Shown here: piece after piece, positions 1 through 14,269 of the stretch | How the letters are laid out: each line of letters opens with the position of its first letter | Numbering within the stretch: the first letter of the stretch is position 1 | From: Jaapia argillacea MUCL 33604 | Taxonomy: Eukaryota > Basidiomycota > Agaricomycetes > Jaapiales > Jaapiaceae | Assembly: GCA_000697665.1 (NCBI GenBank) | Contig: KL197741.1 | Span: 1-64,000 of the forward strand | Direction: 5' to 3' | DNA length: 64,000 bases | The notes under the pieces: model-generated | Told to the model about the DNA's origin: nothing | Seen by the model: only the letters and a program-made list of their open reading frames with translations | Database searches by the model: none | Program-made: the position numbers and the translations under genes

Positions 1-991
1 CTCGTTTGGGCCCAACGCGCCGTCTTCTCATCCTCAAGGCAGCGCTTCCCTGTCTTCCTCAGCGCTAATTCGACGGACATTGTCGTTTAGGCCGTTGGCT
101 ATTTTCGTTCTCATTCTGTTGGCGTTTCAAGCGATTTTTTTTGCTTCGCCCTGCGGGCGGGCCAAAGCTCATTCGTCCCTCCTCCTCCTCGCTCTCCCCT
201 CTGTCTCGTCTCCTATCTATCCTACTCGTCTCAATTCGTACATACACCCCCACTTTGAGGCAGCTCCCGTCCCTCCCGTAAAATCCGTCCCTGTAAAGTC
301 CGTCCCTCCGTAAAATCGATCAATCTCCTCGATCTTCACTCGCGGTGTTCGAGGTCGCCGCGTCAGATGCCCGCTGACGTGCCTCGTCTTCTCGAGGCGG
401 TTCGATCGTTGGCTCCACGTTCGGCATCCGTCGGTTGCCTTGGCGTCACGCCGTCACTCGGGGACCGTCGATGGTGCGCCCGCCAGTCTTGCTTCTGCTC
501 TGCACAGGTGGCTGATTCCGTCCCACCCCTCATTGTCACACGGTCAACAGATGCGGCTAAATTAGGGAAGACAGGAACAAACCAAACGTGGGACACGCGG
601 GCAGGCAGATTGGTGGTGTACGTCGTTGCACACAGCGGTCTCCCAAGTTGGGTGCACCGATGCCTCTGCCAAATGAACAGTATCCTTGCCACCAAGCTTC
701 GAACTTCAAGCTTCAAGACCCGGCAACTACGATTTGTACATGAACGGTACATTCCCGCAGAGCGTTGTCAATTTGACGATTGGAGCGTTGAGGCTCGACC
801 CTTAGTACTATAGTACTCATTCGAATCCACACCCAACTAAAAATCCCTTCTCCGATGCTCCTTCATTCAAAACCCGAGGCAGAAAATGAGAGACATAGAT
901 AACAAACGAAAAAGGAACAACGCTCGTAAACCAAAGTCTGTGGAAGTATGGGGCCAACAAATCGACAGAAGGGTAGTAAAATGCAGGAAAT
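1..991. other. No recognisable gene
   Basis: Open frames here are short, lie on both strands and show no domain or splice structure I recognise. The right part is the downstream flank of the calmodulin-like gene, so its 3' untranslated region probably extends leftward into about 850-990. Confidence 0.5.
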
Positions 992-2202
992 TTACTTTAC
1001 CATTTTGAGCCACTCTACAACGCCAACGACGACGAAAGATGTTGGGGAGCGAGAAAAGGGGAGGAAAGGAGGAAGACGTACCATCATAGCTAAGTCGCCC
1101 ATCACCATCACTGTCCGCTACCCGAATCATCTCATAAACTTCAGACTCGGAGAGATTCTCGCCTGTTCATCCAGAATAACGATATGCGTTTAGCACCAGG
1201 CTTCTCGGTTCCTCCAAACATATCGAGAGGGCTTTTGAAAACCGGAATCAAACATCATCTGTGGGGAGTGCATTCCCCAGGGGACCCGTCGCGGGGGGAA
1301 AATATCGCACTTATAGTCGACATATGGGTCGTTGGGGCTTACAGACACAACAAGACAAACACTCTCCCTCACACTAACCCCAACCCAGACCACAAAAACG
1401 CACCACAACCCATAAAGTATCAATCAAACTCACCAAGGTGCATCATCGTACGCTGCAAGTCCGCAAAACCGACATATCCATCCCCATCTTTATCGAAGAC
1501 TTTGAAGGCTTCCATAGTCTGCTCATCACTATCGGTGTCTCGCATTTTGCGAGTCATCACCGTTGGGAATTCTAGAGGGGAGTGGGAGGGTTAGTGGTGG
1601 GGATCGTTGGTGGTGTGAAAGGGAGATTGGGATGAGGGATAAGGCAGGTTAAGGAGAAGCATGATCGGATGAAAGAGCTGAGGGGGGGGATGAGACGAAG
1701 GGGCATGGACGTACCGGGGAAGTCAATCATCCCGTTACCATCAGCATCAACTTCATCAATCATATCTTGAAGTTCGGCTTTTGTGGGGTTTTGGCCGAGG
1801 GAACGCATGACGCTTCCGAGGTCCCGTGCGGTGAAGATCCCGTCACCATCTGCAGTGATAGGAAGGGTTGATTTGGCGATTGTTCGAAGGCAGTAGTGAG
1901 AGGTGGACACATCGATGTGACGTCAAGGTAAGTAGGTGCAAAAGACTCACCCTTGTCGAAGATGGCGAACTGCTCCTTGATCTCTGATCACGGCCAACGA
2001 GGTTGACATCAGTGTTTGATTCCCTTCAACGAATCACAAAGACGACGACGTACCAGAGATATCCTCTAAACGCCGGCAAGCGACTATGTCAGCGCCCGCG
2101 AAACTCTTATCAACCACATACCTTCGGACTACAACAAACACAGACATCAGTTCTTATCCTTGAACCACAAAATGTAGAGGGGCGCACCAGTATATCAGCC
2201 AT
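992..2202 (-). CDS. Diverged calmodulin-like protein (tandem paralogue), 147 aa
   Basis: EF-hand Ca2+ sensor of the calmodulin family. I traced eight exons on the minus strand: 2188-2202, 2122-2128, 2054-2065, 1951-1983, 1715-1849, 1434-1571, 1082-1162 and 992-1014. All joins keep frame and the stop is TAA. The exon pattern matches the canonical copy just upstream exon for exon, apart from a last exon six nt shorter. Four EF-hands are visible. Loops 2 ([12 protein letters not shown]) and 4 ([12 protein letters not shown]) are complete. Loop 1 ([12 protein letters not shown]) and loop 3 ([12 protein letters not shown]) end in Asp instead of Glu at position 12, which in EF-hands generally weakens Ca2+ and favours Mg2+. 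The N-terminus MADIL and C-terminus EWLKMVK differ from the canonical ends. It may be a specialised sensor or an early-decaying copy; nothing breaks its frame. Confidence 0.85.
1200..1335. repeat. Single copy of the calmodulin intron repeat
   Basis: Lies in the intron between exons 6 and 7 (1163-1433) of the calmodulin-like gene. It resembles the units at 2881-3345 in the same intron of the neighbouring gene: a segment like gagatcaaac..ccatctg, then a short inverted repeat (ggggagtgcattcccc), then a stretch like gtcgcgg..aatatcgc. Its presence in both paralogues means the repeat predates the gene duplication. Confidence 0.6.
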
Positions 2203-2631
2203 GGTTTACTGCGGAGAGAAAGAGGTGAAGAGGGTTAGCTTAAGGACGAGGGTCTATCAGGGTCATCATGATCTGCATGGACGCCAACTTGCGCGTTAGG
2301 AGGTAGCCGTCTTCGGTGAAAAGAAAGTCACATCGCCCAAAGGCAAAACCTAAATATGGTTCGCCTCCGTTCGTTCATCCATAGCCATTCCCGACTCCCG
2401 TTGATGCTGTCCGTTCCCGTTGCTTCATTAACTCAATCTTCACCCATACCCAAACACAAAATCTCTTCTCCAATCCTCTTTCATTCAAAACAGGCACAAT
2501 ATAAGAGACGTACGTAAATGATACAAAAACGACAAAACTCGGAAAACCGAAGCCGACAGTGTCCGTGGATGCATGGTAAGAAGCCGATCCAACAAATCGA
2601 TGGAGGGGTGCCGGGAAACGTGCAGGGTCAT
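2203..2631. other. Intergenic region between the two calmodulin genes
   Basis: This stretch separates the start codon of the diverged copy from the stop codon of the canonical copy. It must hold the promoter of the former and the 3' end of the latter. I see no clear TATA box or other gene in it. Confidence 0.5.
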
Positions 2632-4253
<1,622 letters not shown>

Positions 4254-4877
4254 GGTCTACTTGTCAATTGGAAGAGGGGAGGAGGGGTAGAGTAAAGATC
4301 AAGGTCAGACCTGGGGTTATTGGAAAGGCAAGCGCTGAAGCAGAGTATCACTATCACGATGGACAGCAGATAGGTTAGCCCATTGCCCAGATCTCATTTC
4401 ACTGATCATCCATCAATAATTGGAGTCCGTTGGTCCACAAGATCATCCGGCCATCGCCGATCCTACCATCCAAGCTACCGCCCGGACTGTCGGAACGTCG
4501 CCGTCGGTATGGGCACAGACATACTCAGATGGAGAACAGAACGGTGCACTGAAGAGACCGGAAGGGAGGAGGATAAGTGTACTTGGCATCAACTTGGCAT
4601 GGAGGGTTCTCACCCATCTGTTGGGAATGTCGACAACACGTAAAACACAGCATTGGTCCCTCTAGTCTCCAGAGTCCGACATAGGATGTCCATGGACCGG
4701 GAGACCAATGACATCACCCAATTCTCCGAGCCGACATGTCCTCCACCTGGACGGAGCTTGAGTCTGCGCCTGATCCCAAACGCGCAGCGAACACTATAAA
4801 GGCCCTCGTATCCCTCCTCCAGCCCTCATCAGACTCTTCCACCCAATCTTCACTCTCATCCATCACCTCCACCAACA
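4254..4877. promoter_or_regulatory. Divergent intergenic region with a TATA box
   Basis: Shared upstream region of calmodulin (minus) and the small gene starting at 4878 (plus). A TATA-like element, ctataaag, lies at about 4792-4799, some 85 bp before the plus-strand ATG, a plausible distance for a basidiomycete core promoter. Nothing comparable is obvious on the calmodulin side. Confidence 0.5.
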
Positions 4878-5311
4878 ATGCCCAGCTTTTTCAGCAAACT
4901 TCGAGGCAAGAGCGGACACAAGTCTTCTCCCAGTACAGATTCTCCCTCTAATCCACCATCGGGAGGAGATCAACCCACATACAGTATCCAACCTCATCCT
5001 GCGGTACGTACCCCCTAACATCCTTCTCCTGTGTCCATTCAACTAACTGGTGACCAGAAAACCAACAACCCTGCAGATCTAGTCGAGCCACCTCAAACAG
5101 GTGGAGGCCTTAACACCAACCCCGAGATCGGTGCTTTCCACGCCCGTGATCCTTACGTACCCAGTAAAGAGATAAGGGATAGCTTGCCAGAGCCTGCTGT
5201 GAGACTCCCTGTCCTTCCTTCGACCTTCCAACCTCGAGTACTCACCTCCCTTTATAGACTCGTGACGAGCTCCGCGCCCGCCAAGCAGAGTTGAACAGCA
5301 GTAACCAATGA
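4878..5311 (+). CDS. Small conserved-looking basidiomycete protein, 106 aa, function unknown
   Basis: Three exons, 4878-5003, 5058-5198 and 5258-5311, join in frame with GT-AG introns of 54 and 59 nt. The product begins MPSFFSKLRGKSGHKS, has a Ser/Pro-rich low-complexity first third, a middle part with PEIGAFHARDPYVPSKEIRD and a charged C-terminal helix TRDELRARQAELNSSNQ. There is no signal peptide, membrane segment or known catalytic motif. A TATA-like element sits about 85 bp upstream. The clean splicing and ending on a typical amphipathic helix suggest a real gene; I do not know its role. Confidence 0.7.
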
Positions 5312-5877
5312 GAGATATCAGTTGCTTGTTAGATATATAATTGACGTATGACGGGCGGTGTGATCTAGCCTGTATTAATCTTCATTCCGACGACTGGACT
5401 TGTATCACTCGATTGCGCATCTTGTAGCTCACACTTCCTCGTATCATAATTCTACCTTTAATTTCCCTCATTGCCCGACCTAGCAGTGGCATCTTATGAC
5501 CTCGGATCCCTCGATCGATCTATATCAAGCCGAAGAGCGAAGGAATCGTCACCCAAAAATCCTCACTTGCACGTACGCAAAGCACACAGATGACACGCGC
5601 ATATACCTAGTGATTGAACAAGGAAAGAGTCAAATTCCGCTCATAGATACAGTGGATATCGGGTATACAAATGATTCTTCATGTCAACAACAGCCCTGAA
5701 TGTAAACAATGTATGCATGTGTTCTATCGTTTGTCGGTCATGGATGAGGAGGTGAGGAGGATATCGTCTAAGCTACGAACGAAGTTGGGTGGACAGGATT
5801 GGCCGATCTTTGCACGTCGATCCGTGAATGATAAAACCAAAACACGGAAGAACGACTCACACATACCGAAAAAAAAA
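5312..5877. other. Intergenic, no gene seen
   Basis: Between the stop of the small plus-strand gene and the stop of the minus-strand monooxygenase, so it holds two 3' ends facing each other. The short open frames have no recognisable content. Confidence 0.5.
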
Positions 5878-7784
5878 TCACCCCTGAACCAAAACCTGAC
5901 TCCCCGATATCGAAGTAACAAACACCTCAACCTTCGCCGTCCACCTCTCCACGAACTCCTTACTCCTCAGCACCAACCCTCCCCACTTCGTCCACCAATC
6001 CTCCGCCGCATCCCTAGCACAATAATCAAACAACTTCAAATACTCTTCCCACTCCCCCCTCAAATACTCTTCATCCACTTCACTCACTTGGTCAACATCT
6101 ACCAACGCCGCACGGGAAGCAGCGTCTCGCAGTGAGGTGTCACGAAGCGTTTGTTCGGGTCCGGCGGGTAAGACTACGAATTCACGTTTTCGGTATTCGG
6201 ATTCGCGGACCATTGAACAGCGTGGTTGACGGAGTTCTTCGTAGGCTGTTAGGAGACGAGGGGATTGTTTGATGCAGGATAGACGGGAGAAGAGGTTGCC
6301 TAGGACGGCGGCATCTTCGATTGCCATTGCGTTGTGGTGTGATCCGCTGGGCTGTCAAATGGGTCAGTGTTAGTAGAGTGACCTCCTTTGGATTGTACGG
6401 AGAAGAGAAGGGGTTTAGGACGTACCAGGAGGGGATGTGCTGCGTCGCCGATGAGAACGACCCTCCCACCATCGTGTACCCAATGATCATAAGGCTCAAA
6501 CACAGTATCTCTCGTCGGTGTCAGTCGCTTTGCGAGTTTGATCAACTTCACCAATCTGTAAGCAGAACCTCGACGATTAGATTCGTGGGTCGGAGCAAAG
6601 CAGTCATTGGAGTTGAATCTGACCTTGGTTCGAGTCCTTTAAAGTCCCACCTTGCCTCGTCAACGGAATGTTGGTCATACCAATGATCAGGGACGAGTTC
6701 GGTTCCTGATGGCCAAATCATGATGATGGCATACTCTTGCCGACCATGCTAATGTCGAGTTCAAACGGAGGACTTATGATTCCAAAGAGATCGGAACTCA
6801 CTATTGGGTAACCGTAAACAGCATATCCATCTCCCATCCACATTGACAGCTGTTGAAGTGATTCTTGTGAATATGGAGTGGTATAACGGGACAAAAGAAC
6901 CACTCACGTCTGAATTCGTCAGTAACGTTCTTAACTCTTCGTCTTTCTCCATCTCCTCAGTCAGAATCGTCAGACTGTACTTTGGTGAGTATACACCATG
7001 GACCCCCAAAGGAATGACCACTCACTTCATCGAAAAGAAGTGGCCCGCCTTCTGCTGTACCTCCTGACCTAATACCACTTCCCTAACGAAACTATGCGAT
7101 CCATCCGCCCCAATGATGATATCCCCAGAGAATTCTTCTCCCGTATCAATTTTCACCAACCCCAGTGGGTCGACTCCCACCACCTTCGAGTCAAACTTGA
7201 TAGTTGCTCCCGCACCAACAGCAAGATCCAAAAGTAGCTGATAAATATCGCCATGCTGTCAAGTGTAACCCATCAGATAAATGGATCTGGGTGAGAAACC
7301 ATCACAATCGGAACCAACCTCGACAAACAAAAAGTCCGCTCGTAAACCCGACATGATCTGAGGATGGAATTTGAGCATCCCTACTTTCTCTCCTGTAGAC
7401 CCTGTACTCAAGGGTGATCAGATTGATTGGAGGATTTGGATAAATGAGGGTTCCCTACCGAACAGGAAAGATATTCCATCTGCTTTTACCGCCTTCTCGT
7501 CCAATGCAGGACCAAGACCCCATTCATATAGCAGCCTTGTCATGTTCGGTGGTGAACGAATACCCCCATCGCTCTGGCAGGACAAGCAGCGGAGAGAGAA
7601 TCAGTTCGATGAGCGGAGATGCCAGACTCGGACTCACTCTGAATTTTCCATCCGATTGCTCGAGTACAAGAACATCGTGCCCTGCCTCACTCAAGGTATA
7701 CGCACACGCCAACCCCGCCATACCCCCACCAACTATCACGAATCGGATCGAGAGAGCTGCTTTAGCTTTGCGTATAGGTGGCAT
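5878..7784 (-). CDS. FAD-dependent monooxygenase, salicylate-hydroxylase-like, about 467 aa
   Basis: Single-component aromatic hydroxylase fold (PHBH family) using FAD and NAD(P)H. Nine exons on the minus strand: 7638-7784, 7459-7573, 7319-7401, 7026-7255, about 6908-6974, 6802-6849, 6624-6733, 6426-6555 and 5878-6351. The dinucleotide-binding motif VIVGGGMAGLACAYTL is at residues 16-31, the DG motif IIGADGSHSFVR near 165, and the second FAD motif VLIGDAAHPLLPSGSHHNA near 300-318. The C-terminal part is Trp- and Glu-rich, as in fungal homologues. One join is odd: after TCGATGAA the intron starts GTGAGT, but restoring the family-like segment KYSLTIL would need a GT-AA end; the canonical acceptor four residues on gives NLTIL. 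The substrate cannot be told. No signal peptide. Confidence 0.88.
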
Positions 7785-9999
7785 GATGAGCTAGATCGAA
7801 GTTCCTGTCCGAGAGCGTTAGGATATGACTCGGAACGAAAGACGAGAGAGCCTTCACCTTGGGGGTATCGGTGATAAGGGCAAGTCAAGAGTAGGTGCTG
7901 TTTGGGGGGGAAACGAAAATCGAAAGGATCGCCACCTAACCGCCGGGATTTACAAACCCCCTTCAAGGGCTAACGAGATACTAGCTCTCGTCCTTTGACA
8001 CTTCTCGAATTCGAATCTATTCCCATCACCACGACCCAATCATTTAGTAGATCTCGAAAGCGGCATACGTAAGGGGGTAACGCGATGCAAACACCCCGAA
8101 AGGGGAGATGAAGATTGGTGTGGGGTGTCATCCTCGTGTTGTTCTTTGGACAGTTGGACAGAACCCGGGGAGATCGTTCGGCCGTACTAGTAAAGGCGTG
8201 AAGCGAAACTGATCGGGTCACCCGACGGGGAACCCAGCCCCTCATTCTGTCTCGAGTCAGCGACAGTTGGGCACCTGGTGAGTGTGGACTTTTCCGAAAG
8301 GACCTTCCATATCCATGCGACCTAACCATCGCAATTGTATTTCCTGTATTTGAAAAGAGGGGACAGATGCCAGAGCAGGGTTGAGGTCCTCAAAGTGGTA
8401 AATTCTAAGTGAGCCAAAAAGTAGATGCGGGAGAGTCCAGATTGCAGAGTTGTGAAGTTCGCGGAGGCCGTTGGGGGTTCTGTGCAAAAGATCTGGCGCA
8501 AGGGATGGAGATTAGAAGACTCAGAAAAGTGATGAAGAAGTTTGATTGCCGACCTTGGTGCTGCCGGCTTTCAAGCCCATGCGATCCTCACGCGAGAACA
8601 ACGAGGCCACCTACGGATCGTCTAGGATCTCCTCGTTCTCAATCTCATCAATGTCAATGTTCACCTCAAGGCTAGGACCACATGGACACTAGTGTACGCC
8701 CTAAATGTGGCTACGTATCAGTCAAACTCGCACGATACTGGTCTGCCCACCACAGACATTCCAAATTCCAAAAGTTCGTGATGCTATACGTACGCGCTAG
8801 AACGATTCGACGTTCACCCGGCGGGAAACATACAAGTGATGGCACCTCGCAAGCACCACATACACCCACGACTTGCGTACAAATTGTGCAATCCGCTCTA
8901 ATAGGCTCTAATTCGTTTTCGATTCATCAACGTACAAGGTTAGGCTACAGAATGATCATCCACTTAACTATCGGTCCGGGATTGGAACTTCCTGGGCTAA
9001 GTACAGATCACGACCTAGAATGTCAACGGGCACATCTTTGTGGACATGTAATGGACTGTTTATTCTCGCTCTCGAACTTGAAGATAAGCCATATGAAAAG
9101 ACGGCAGTAACCCTGACCGGCTGCGAGGAGGTATCCAAATATTGTCTGGGACAATGGAAATGCTTGAACAGGGGAGGACTTCAGATATAGGCTATATGTT
9201 GAGTTCGCCACAATCAGAACAGAGTGACGGGGAGTGCCATGTGGCTTTGAGGGCGACGATATCGAGACAATAAGCATCGGACAGACCGGAACCCTCGAAG
9301 ATGGGCGATTCGTAGAATCAGAACCTACCCAAAAATTTGGTAAAATTTGGGACCATGCGGGAAGACTTACCCAGTCGGAGACCTAAGTAACTGCGAACCA
9401 ATAATGAGAACCCACGTTTAAAGTGCAGCAGAGATGTGTGAACAGAAGGGATACTTAGTTCCGTCACTAAGCCATGACATCCTCAAGACTCAAGCTCGAC
9501 GAAAATATCCCATGCTAGCGCCATTCGGCTGGAGAATATGTGTATTCTTGCGATTCATCGCAACAGAGAACGCAAATGGAAATTTCTTGGACGGGATGCA
9601 GATGAACGCAGGGCTGCATAATAAACATCAGAGGGGGGAAGGAAGTTCTTTTGTGCATATATATGCCTTTTCGAAGAGCAGTATCATTGTCGGCGGCTTC
9701 CTTTCAGTGACCAGTGAGGAAGACGAGTGGTGTCGCGTTCCAACAGTCGCCGTCATGTGACATATGTTGAAGTCGCGTCGACGCGTTCCGCCAGACTCGA
9801 ACCGACGACGACCACTCATTCTTCCCTCGATACCTGGCCGCCCTCTCCAGAGTTTCCTCAGCCTACTTTGCGACGCCTTTCCAACAGTTTTTCGACTTGC
9901 CAGAATCTTATTCAACCCCAGACTGCGATCACTGTCAGCCACTTTCCTCCAGTAGCCACTGGAAAACACACCATCGCTGCTTTCCCTCTGCTTGAAAGC
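7785..9999. other. Long intergenic region without a recognised gene
   Basis: About 2.2 kb between the monooxygenase start (minus) and the Ase1 start (plus), so both promoters lie here. The open frames on either strand (for example 8257-8487 minus, 8682-9110 plus, 9434-9760 plus) match nothing I know and show no consistent splice structure. The frame of the Ase1 first exon stays open upstream to about 9727, but that part looks like untranslated leader. Confidence 0.5.
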
Positions 10000-12638
10000 A
10001 TGGCGCAGCCAAATCTAAACATCACATCACTCCTAAACTCACTCCACTCACATCTCCAATCCCAAACTCAACTTCTCCCAGCCTTACATGGCCAACTCGG
10101 TCTACCACAGTCGGCTCTAGCAGACGAACTAACGACACTCCAACAACAACTGAATCTTTGCGTTGAGAGTCAAATCGACGCCAGACGAAAGCAGGTTCAG
10201 GAGTGGACGGATAAATGCGACGAGATTGAGAGACAGTGTTTTCGATATAATGCTGCTCTTGGTGGGAATGTCAAGGCTAGTGGGACGAGTATTGGGGAGC
10301 TCAGGAAGGAGCACGTCCTACCGACGAGGCATCAGAAGTTATCCGCACATCAAGAGAAACTAAGACAGGTGCGTGCTCGTCTTCCCTCTTCTGAAGGAGC
10401 AGTTACTAATCTTGTGAGAGGAGAGTAGCTATATCACTCCAAACTAGAACAACTGAACACATTAACAAACCGTATCGCCACTCTGGCCCGCACCCTCGGT
10501 TCAGAATTCTACCCCGCCGATATCTTGGAACCCGCCCCTGCCCCAGGAGCTGAATCTCACGACGTGGGAGACTGTCGAGATGTCACACCCGAACGGTTCT
10601 CAAGACTCGAGAAGGAGCTCGTTCGCGGAAAGGGTGAAGTGGTAAGTAGATCTCGTCTCTCATTCCTACTTTCTTACTGACGGCTATGTGGCGGGAACCT
10701 AGACGAAACGATTAACCCAATTACACGAGACTTTCATCCAGATCGATTGGTTATACTCTGAGTTAGGAATCACCCCTCCATCTCTCGAGGACCTCCCCCC
10801 GCCACCTCCCAACCCCGTTTCCACTTCCTCCTCGCTAACCATCCCACCCTTTCCTCGCTCAGGCTCCTCCAGCACCAGCCTCAGCGCCAGCACATCAATA
10901 AACTCCGACCCATTCCTCTGCTCAATGTCCACACCAACGCCCTCATCCAGAAATGATCGAGCGACGCTTCTCTTCCACCCACCTTCATCAGACGAACCAT
11001 CCCCAGACGAAGAGATCGAATTCCAACGCGTTTTCGCTCACTTTGCACTCCGAATCGAAGAATCATCACAACCTCTCCCTCCGCCTAAAGGTCTAGAATC
11101 AGTCGAACCATCTCAACCTCTCCTCGCATGGTCTCAAAACACTCTAACATCCTTGGTCTCGCTAAAAACGCGCCGAGAGTCTCATATTCAAGCAATGTAT
11201 GATCAACTCGAAGCTCTTTGGCGGAGATTGGGGGTTACGGATGGTGAGATGGATGGGTTCGTTGAGGAACATCGAGGGAGTACGGAGAGTGTTGTGAGGG
11301 CTTATGAGGAGGAGTTGGAGAGGATGTTGGAGTTGAAGAGGGAGAGAATGGGTGTGTTTGTCATGAATGCTAGGACGGAAATTGAGGGGTTATGGGAGGA
11401 GCTCATGGTCGGAGAGGTTGAGAAGGCGGATTTTGCACCCTTTTATGATGGTATGTGACTTTCTCCGTTTGCACGATCTAATACGTTATCTGATTTTTGT
11501 GCTATAGACGAACATACGGAGGAGTTACTCACCCTTCATGAAGAGGAGATTCAGCGATTGAAAGAGGAGAGGAGGTTCAAAGGTCCGTTATTGGCTAGCA
11601 TCAAGAAGTACTTTGAGATTTGTGAAGAGGAGAAGGAACTGGCTGCCGCTGCTACTGACCAGAGTCGGTTGCTTGGTCGAGGCGCGAGAGATCCAGGAAG
11701 GCTACTGAGGGAGGAGAAGATGCGAAAGAGGGTGAAGAAGGAGAAACCTAGAGTGAGTGATACAACCTTCCTCTACCGACGCGGGGGACTGAATGTGTGA
11801 ATTGGAACAGTTGGAGCAAGATTTATTAGCTTCGATTCCCTCGTGGGAGACAGCGCACGGACGGCCATTCCTCGTTCATGGAGAAAGCATATTGCGTATC
11901 CTGATGGATACCGTTGGCCCTACGATGGATAAGGAGAACAAGCGAAAGCCAGCTCAGCAGCACCAGCCTCCTCCTCAAGCACCTCCCCGCGCCGGTTCAG
12001 TTCCACCGCGATCCAAGACGCCTTCGAATTCTAACGCCGGTTCAGGAGCATATATGCCACGAACGACCGGAACTGGAGTTGTTACACCTGCTGTTCGACC
12101 TTTGAGCAGTATGGGAAGTGCTCAGTCCGCTCCTAACAAGAGACCAAGGTTGGGAGACTCGACTAGTGGGAATGTCAATCGACCGTCGTCCTCGCATGCT
12201 AGGTCGGGTTCGAATGGACACCATCGATCACCATCCAAGAGTGGATTGCCGGTGAAGATGTTGTCGGCGAGTGTATCGTCGTCTGCATCTTTGCCAAGGC
12301 CGACGCCTGTGCATATGGTCATGCCGGTTCCACAACTCGCGTCACAACATCATGTTTTAGGCCATGGACGACTACCTTCGACGCAAGCCGCTGGTTATCA
12401 CCAGCAGCCACAGCAATCACGAATCTCATCGAATACGTCGGTATATGCGTTGTCAACTTCGACTTCGAGTCGAGGATATGGGTCTGGTGCGAGCGGGGTA
12501 ACCAAGAAGCCGTCGAGACCGAAGGAGAGTTTTAAGCCGAGGCCGAGTGTGGACGTTGGGTATGGTGATGTTGGAGGTGCGACAAGACGGAGTGGGTTCG
12601 CAGGGATGGCTGTGAAGGAGGAAGATGAATGTCTGTGA
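10000..12638 (+). CDS. ASE1: Ase1/PRC1/MAP65 family microtubule bundler, 800 aa
   Basis: Cross-links antiparallel microtubules in the spindle midzone and supports anaphase elongation and cytokinesis. Five exons, 10000-10368, 10429-10641, 10703-11450, 11508-11752 and 11811-12638, all in frame. The N-terminal two thirds is heptad-rich coiled coil. The family signature lies across exons 4-5: LLASIKKYFEICEEEKEL, RLLREEKMRKRVKKEKPR and LEQDLLASIPSWETAHGRPF, the spectrin-like microtubule-binding part. After residue about 560 the tail is Ser/Pro/Arg-rich and unstructured, typical of regulatory tails phosphorylated by Cdk. DKEN at about residues 565-568 is a KEN box, consistent with APC/C-Cdh1 turnover known for budding-yeast Ase1. 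The length fits the family. The start is the first ATG of the coiled-coil frame after a pyrimidine-rich leader. Confidence 0.93.
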
Positions 12639-13198
12639 TTTTTGTATGATATTTCGTGAGGAGGTTTTGTGATTTTAGTCCTTGTGAGGTCCTTTGACCA
12701 CTGTTTCTTATTTTTGTGCCCATCTTCCCTGCCATCTTCCGGTCACTGGTGGGCCATATTTCGATGCGGGAAGCATTGTACAAGAATCTCGGATTAATTG
12801 GTGTCATGCCCCTGCTGGCTGTGATCACTTCGTCAGCTATTCATCATTTCAAGATCAGAATACGAACAGCAGCCGATGAGATAGAAGTACTGCGGTGTCG
12901 AAACTGTGGCACAAGCCATGCTCAACATCTGACTTTCCTTTTGAGATCTTTTGGGCGCGACCCACTTTCCTCTTCGGTTCAATCGGGCGCTGAACCCTCC
13001 TCAATCCCGACTACCGTACTGGCGATGATGCATGATCCAATCGCGAGAACTTGGCCCACTGAATCTCCGGGGGATGCGGTCCCTTTCGCTCAATGTATAA
13101 AAGAACTCGGAAATCTGGGTGGTGGGAAGTATCATCGAACTCTACAATCGACAAACAGTCACTCCCACAACTCCCCATCCTAGAACCAATCAGTTACA
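12639..13198. promoter_or_regulatory. Intergenic region with TATA box for the epimerase
   Basis: TATAAAAG at 13096-13103 lies 96 bp upstream of the ATG at 13199. It is the clearest core promoter element in the window. The rest of the stretch is the 3' flank of Ase1; I see no gene in it. Confidence 0.65.
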
Positions 13199-14269
13199 AT
13201 GAAGGTCCTCGTACTCGGGTGTGTCCATTTCGATCTATTTGTTGATGGAATTGGTATACATGTACTAACGATCGACCAAGAGCATCTGGTTTCATCGGCT
13301 TACCCGCTGCGCAAGCGTTGGTTCGTGCCGGACATGTTGTCTACGGTTTGACTCGTTCAGCCGCAAAGGCCAAAGAACTCGCCGCTGAAGAAAGTGAGTT
13401 CCAGCCAGCCAGCCACTTCGTCCTTCCTCTCATCTTTTCATCCCATCAGTCATCCCTATCGTCGGCGAAGTGTCAGACCCCTCCGCGTGGGTTCAACATA
13501 CCACACATCTCGATGTCGTCATTGAAGCTGTAGGAGGGATGGAGATCAAATCTCTCTCTGCCGTCCTTCTCTCTGCTATCAGCTCAGCAGCGAAAGCCCA
13601 TCGTCCAGTTGGCTCCCCCAAGCTCACCTACATCTACACTTCTGGTACTTGGGTACACGGCGATCATCGTACTGAAGTCGTCACCGACACCACCCCCCTC
13701 ACCCGCTGCGCCGAACTCGTTTCATGGAGACCTGACCGTGAACAACGTGTCCTGAACGACCCCGTTTTGAACGGCATCGTCATTCGTCCTGCTTTGCTCT
13801 ATGGGCGATCAGGATCGTTGTTCACGCCCCTCTTTGCCGGTGCCGCTCAAGGAAAGGTCTCGTGGCCTGGCAGGCCTGGAGGACGCTACGCCTTGATCCA
13901 TACCGATGACCTGGCGGATTTGTTCCTGAAAGCGTCTGAGAAGGCTCAGATCGTCGGAGGAAAAGTCTTTGATGCCGCCAACGACTTCACAGAGTCCGTT
14001 GATGGTATCTTGGCCAAGGTTGTTGAGGTCTCTGGTGCGAAGGGTCCCTATCAGTACACCGAGCCTTCGAACTGTGAGTTGTTTCTCGTCATATCTTGCT
14101 TGCGATCGCTGAGCTTGACGACCTTTCCATAGTGTACGAAGTCGCGCTTCAATCCACCACTCTCCTCCGACCATACCTTGCTCGCAGCTTGCTGGGATGG
14201 CAACCCAAGAAGACAGGCTTGGTTGATGGATTAGCAACATATTACGCGGCATTCCAAGCTGCTCAGTGA
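13199..14269 (+). CDS. NAD(P)-dependent epimerase/dehydratase-like protein, 297 aa
   Basis: Rossmann-fold member of the extended short-chain dehydrogenase group. Four exons, 13199-13218, 13281-13393, 13450-14073 and 14133-14269. The nucleotide-binding motif MKVLVLGASGFIGLPAAQAL is at residues 1-20, split by the first intron after LG. Later landmarks are YIYTSGTWVHGD, VIRPALLYGRSGS and the strand YALIHTDDLADLF, all typical of atypical or extended SDR epimerases in fungi. The usual YxxxK pair is not obvious, which is common in the atypical group, so catalysis is uncertain. It ends LLGWQPKKTGLVDGLATYYA, the C-terminal helix region seen in such proteins. Soluble, no signal peptide. It is preceded by a good TATA box and may be inducible. 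The substrate is unknown. Confidence 0.88.

Noticed and set aside
363-813. Long overlapping open frames on both strands
   Set aside because: No domain, no splice structure and antiparallel frames of similar length; looks like compositional chance.
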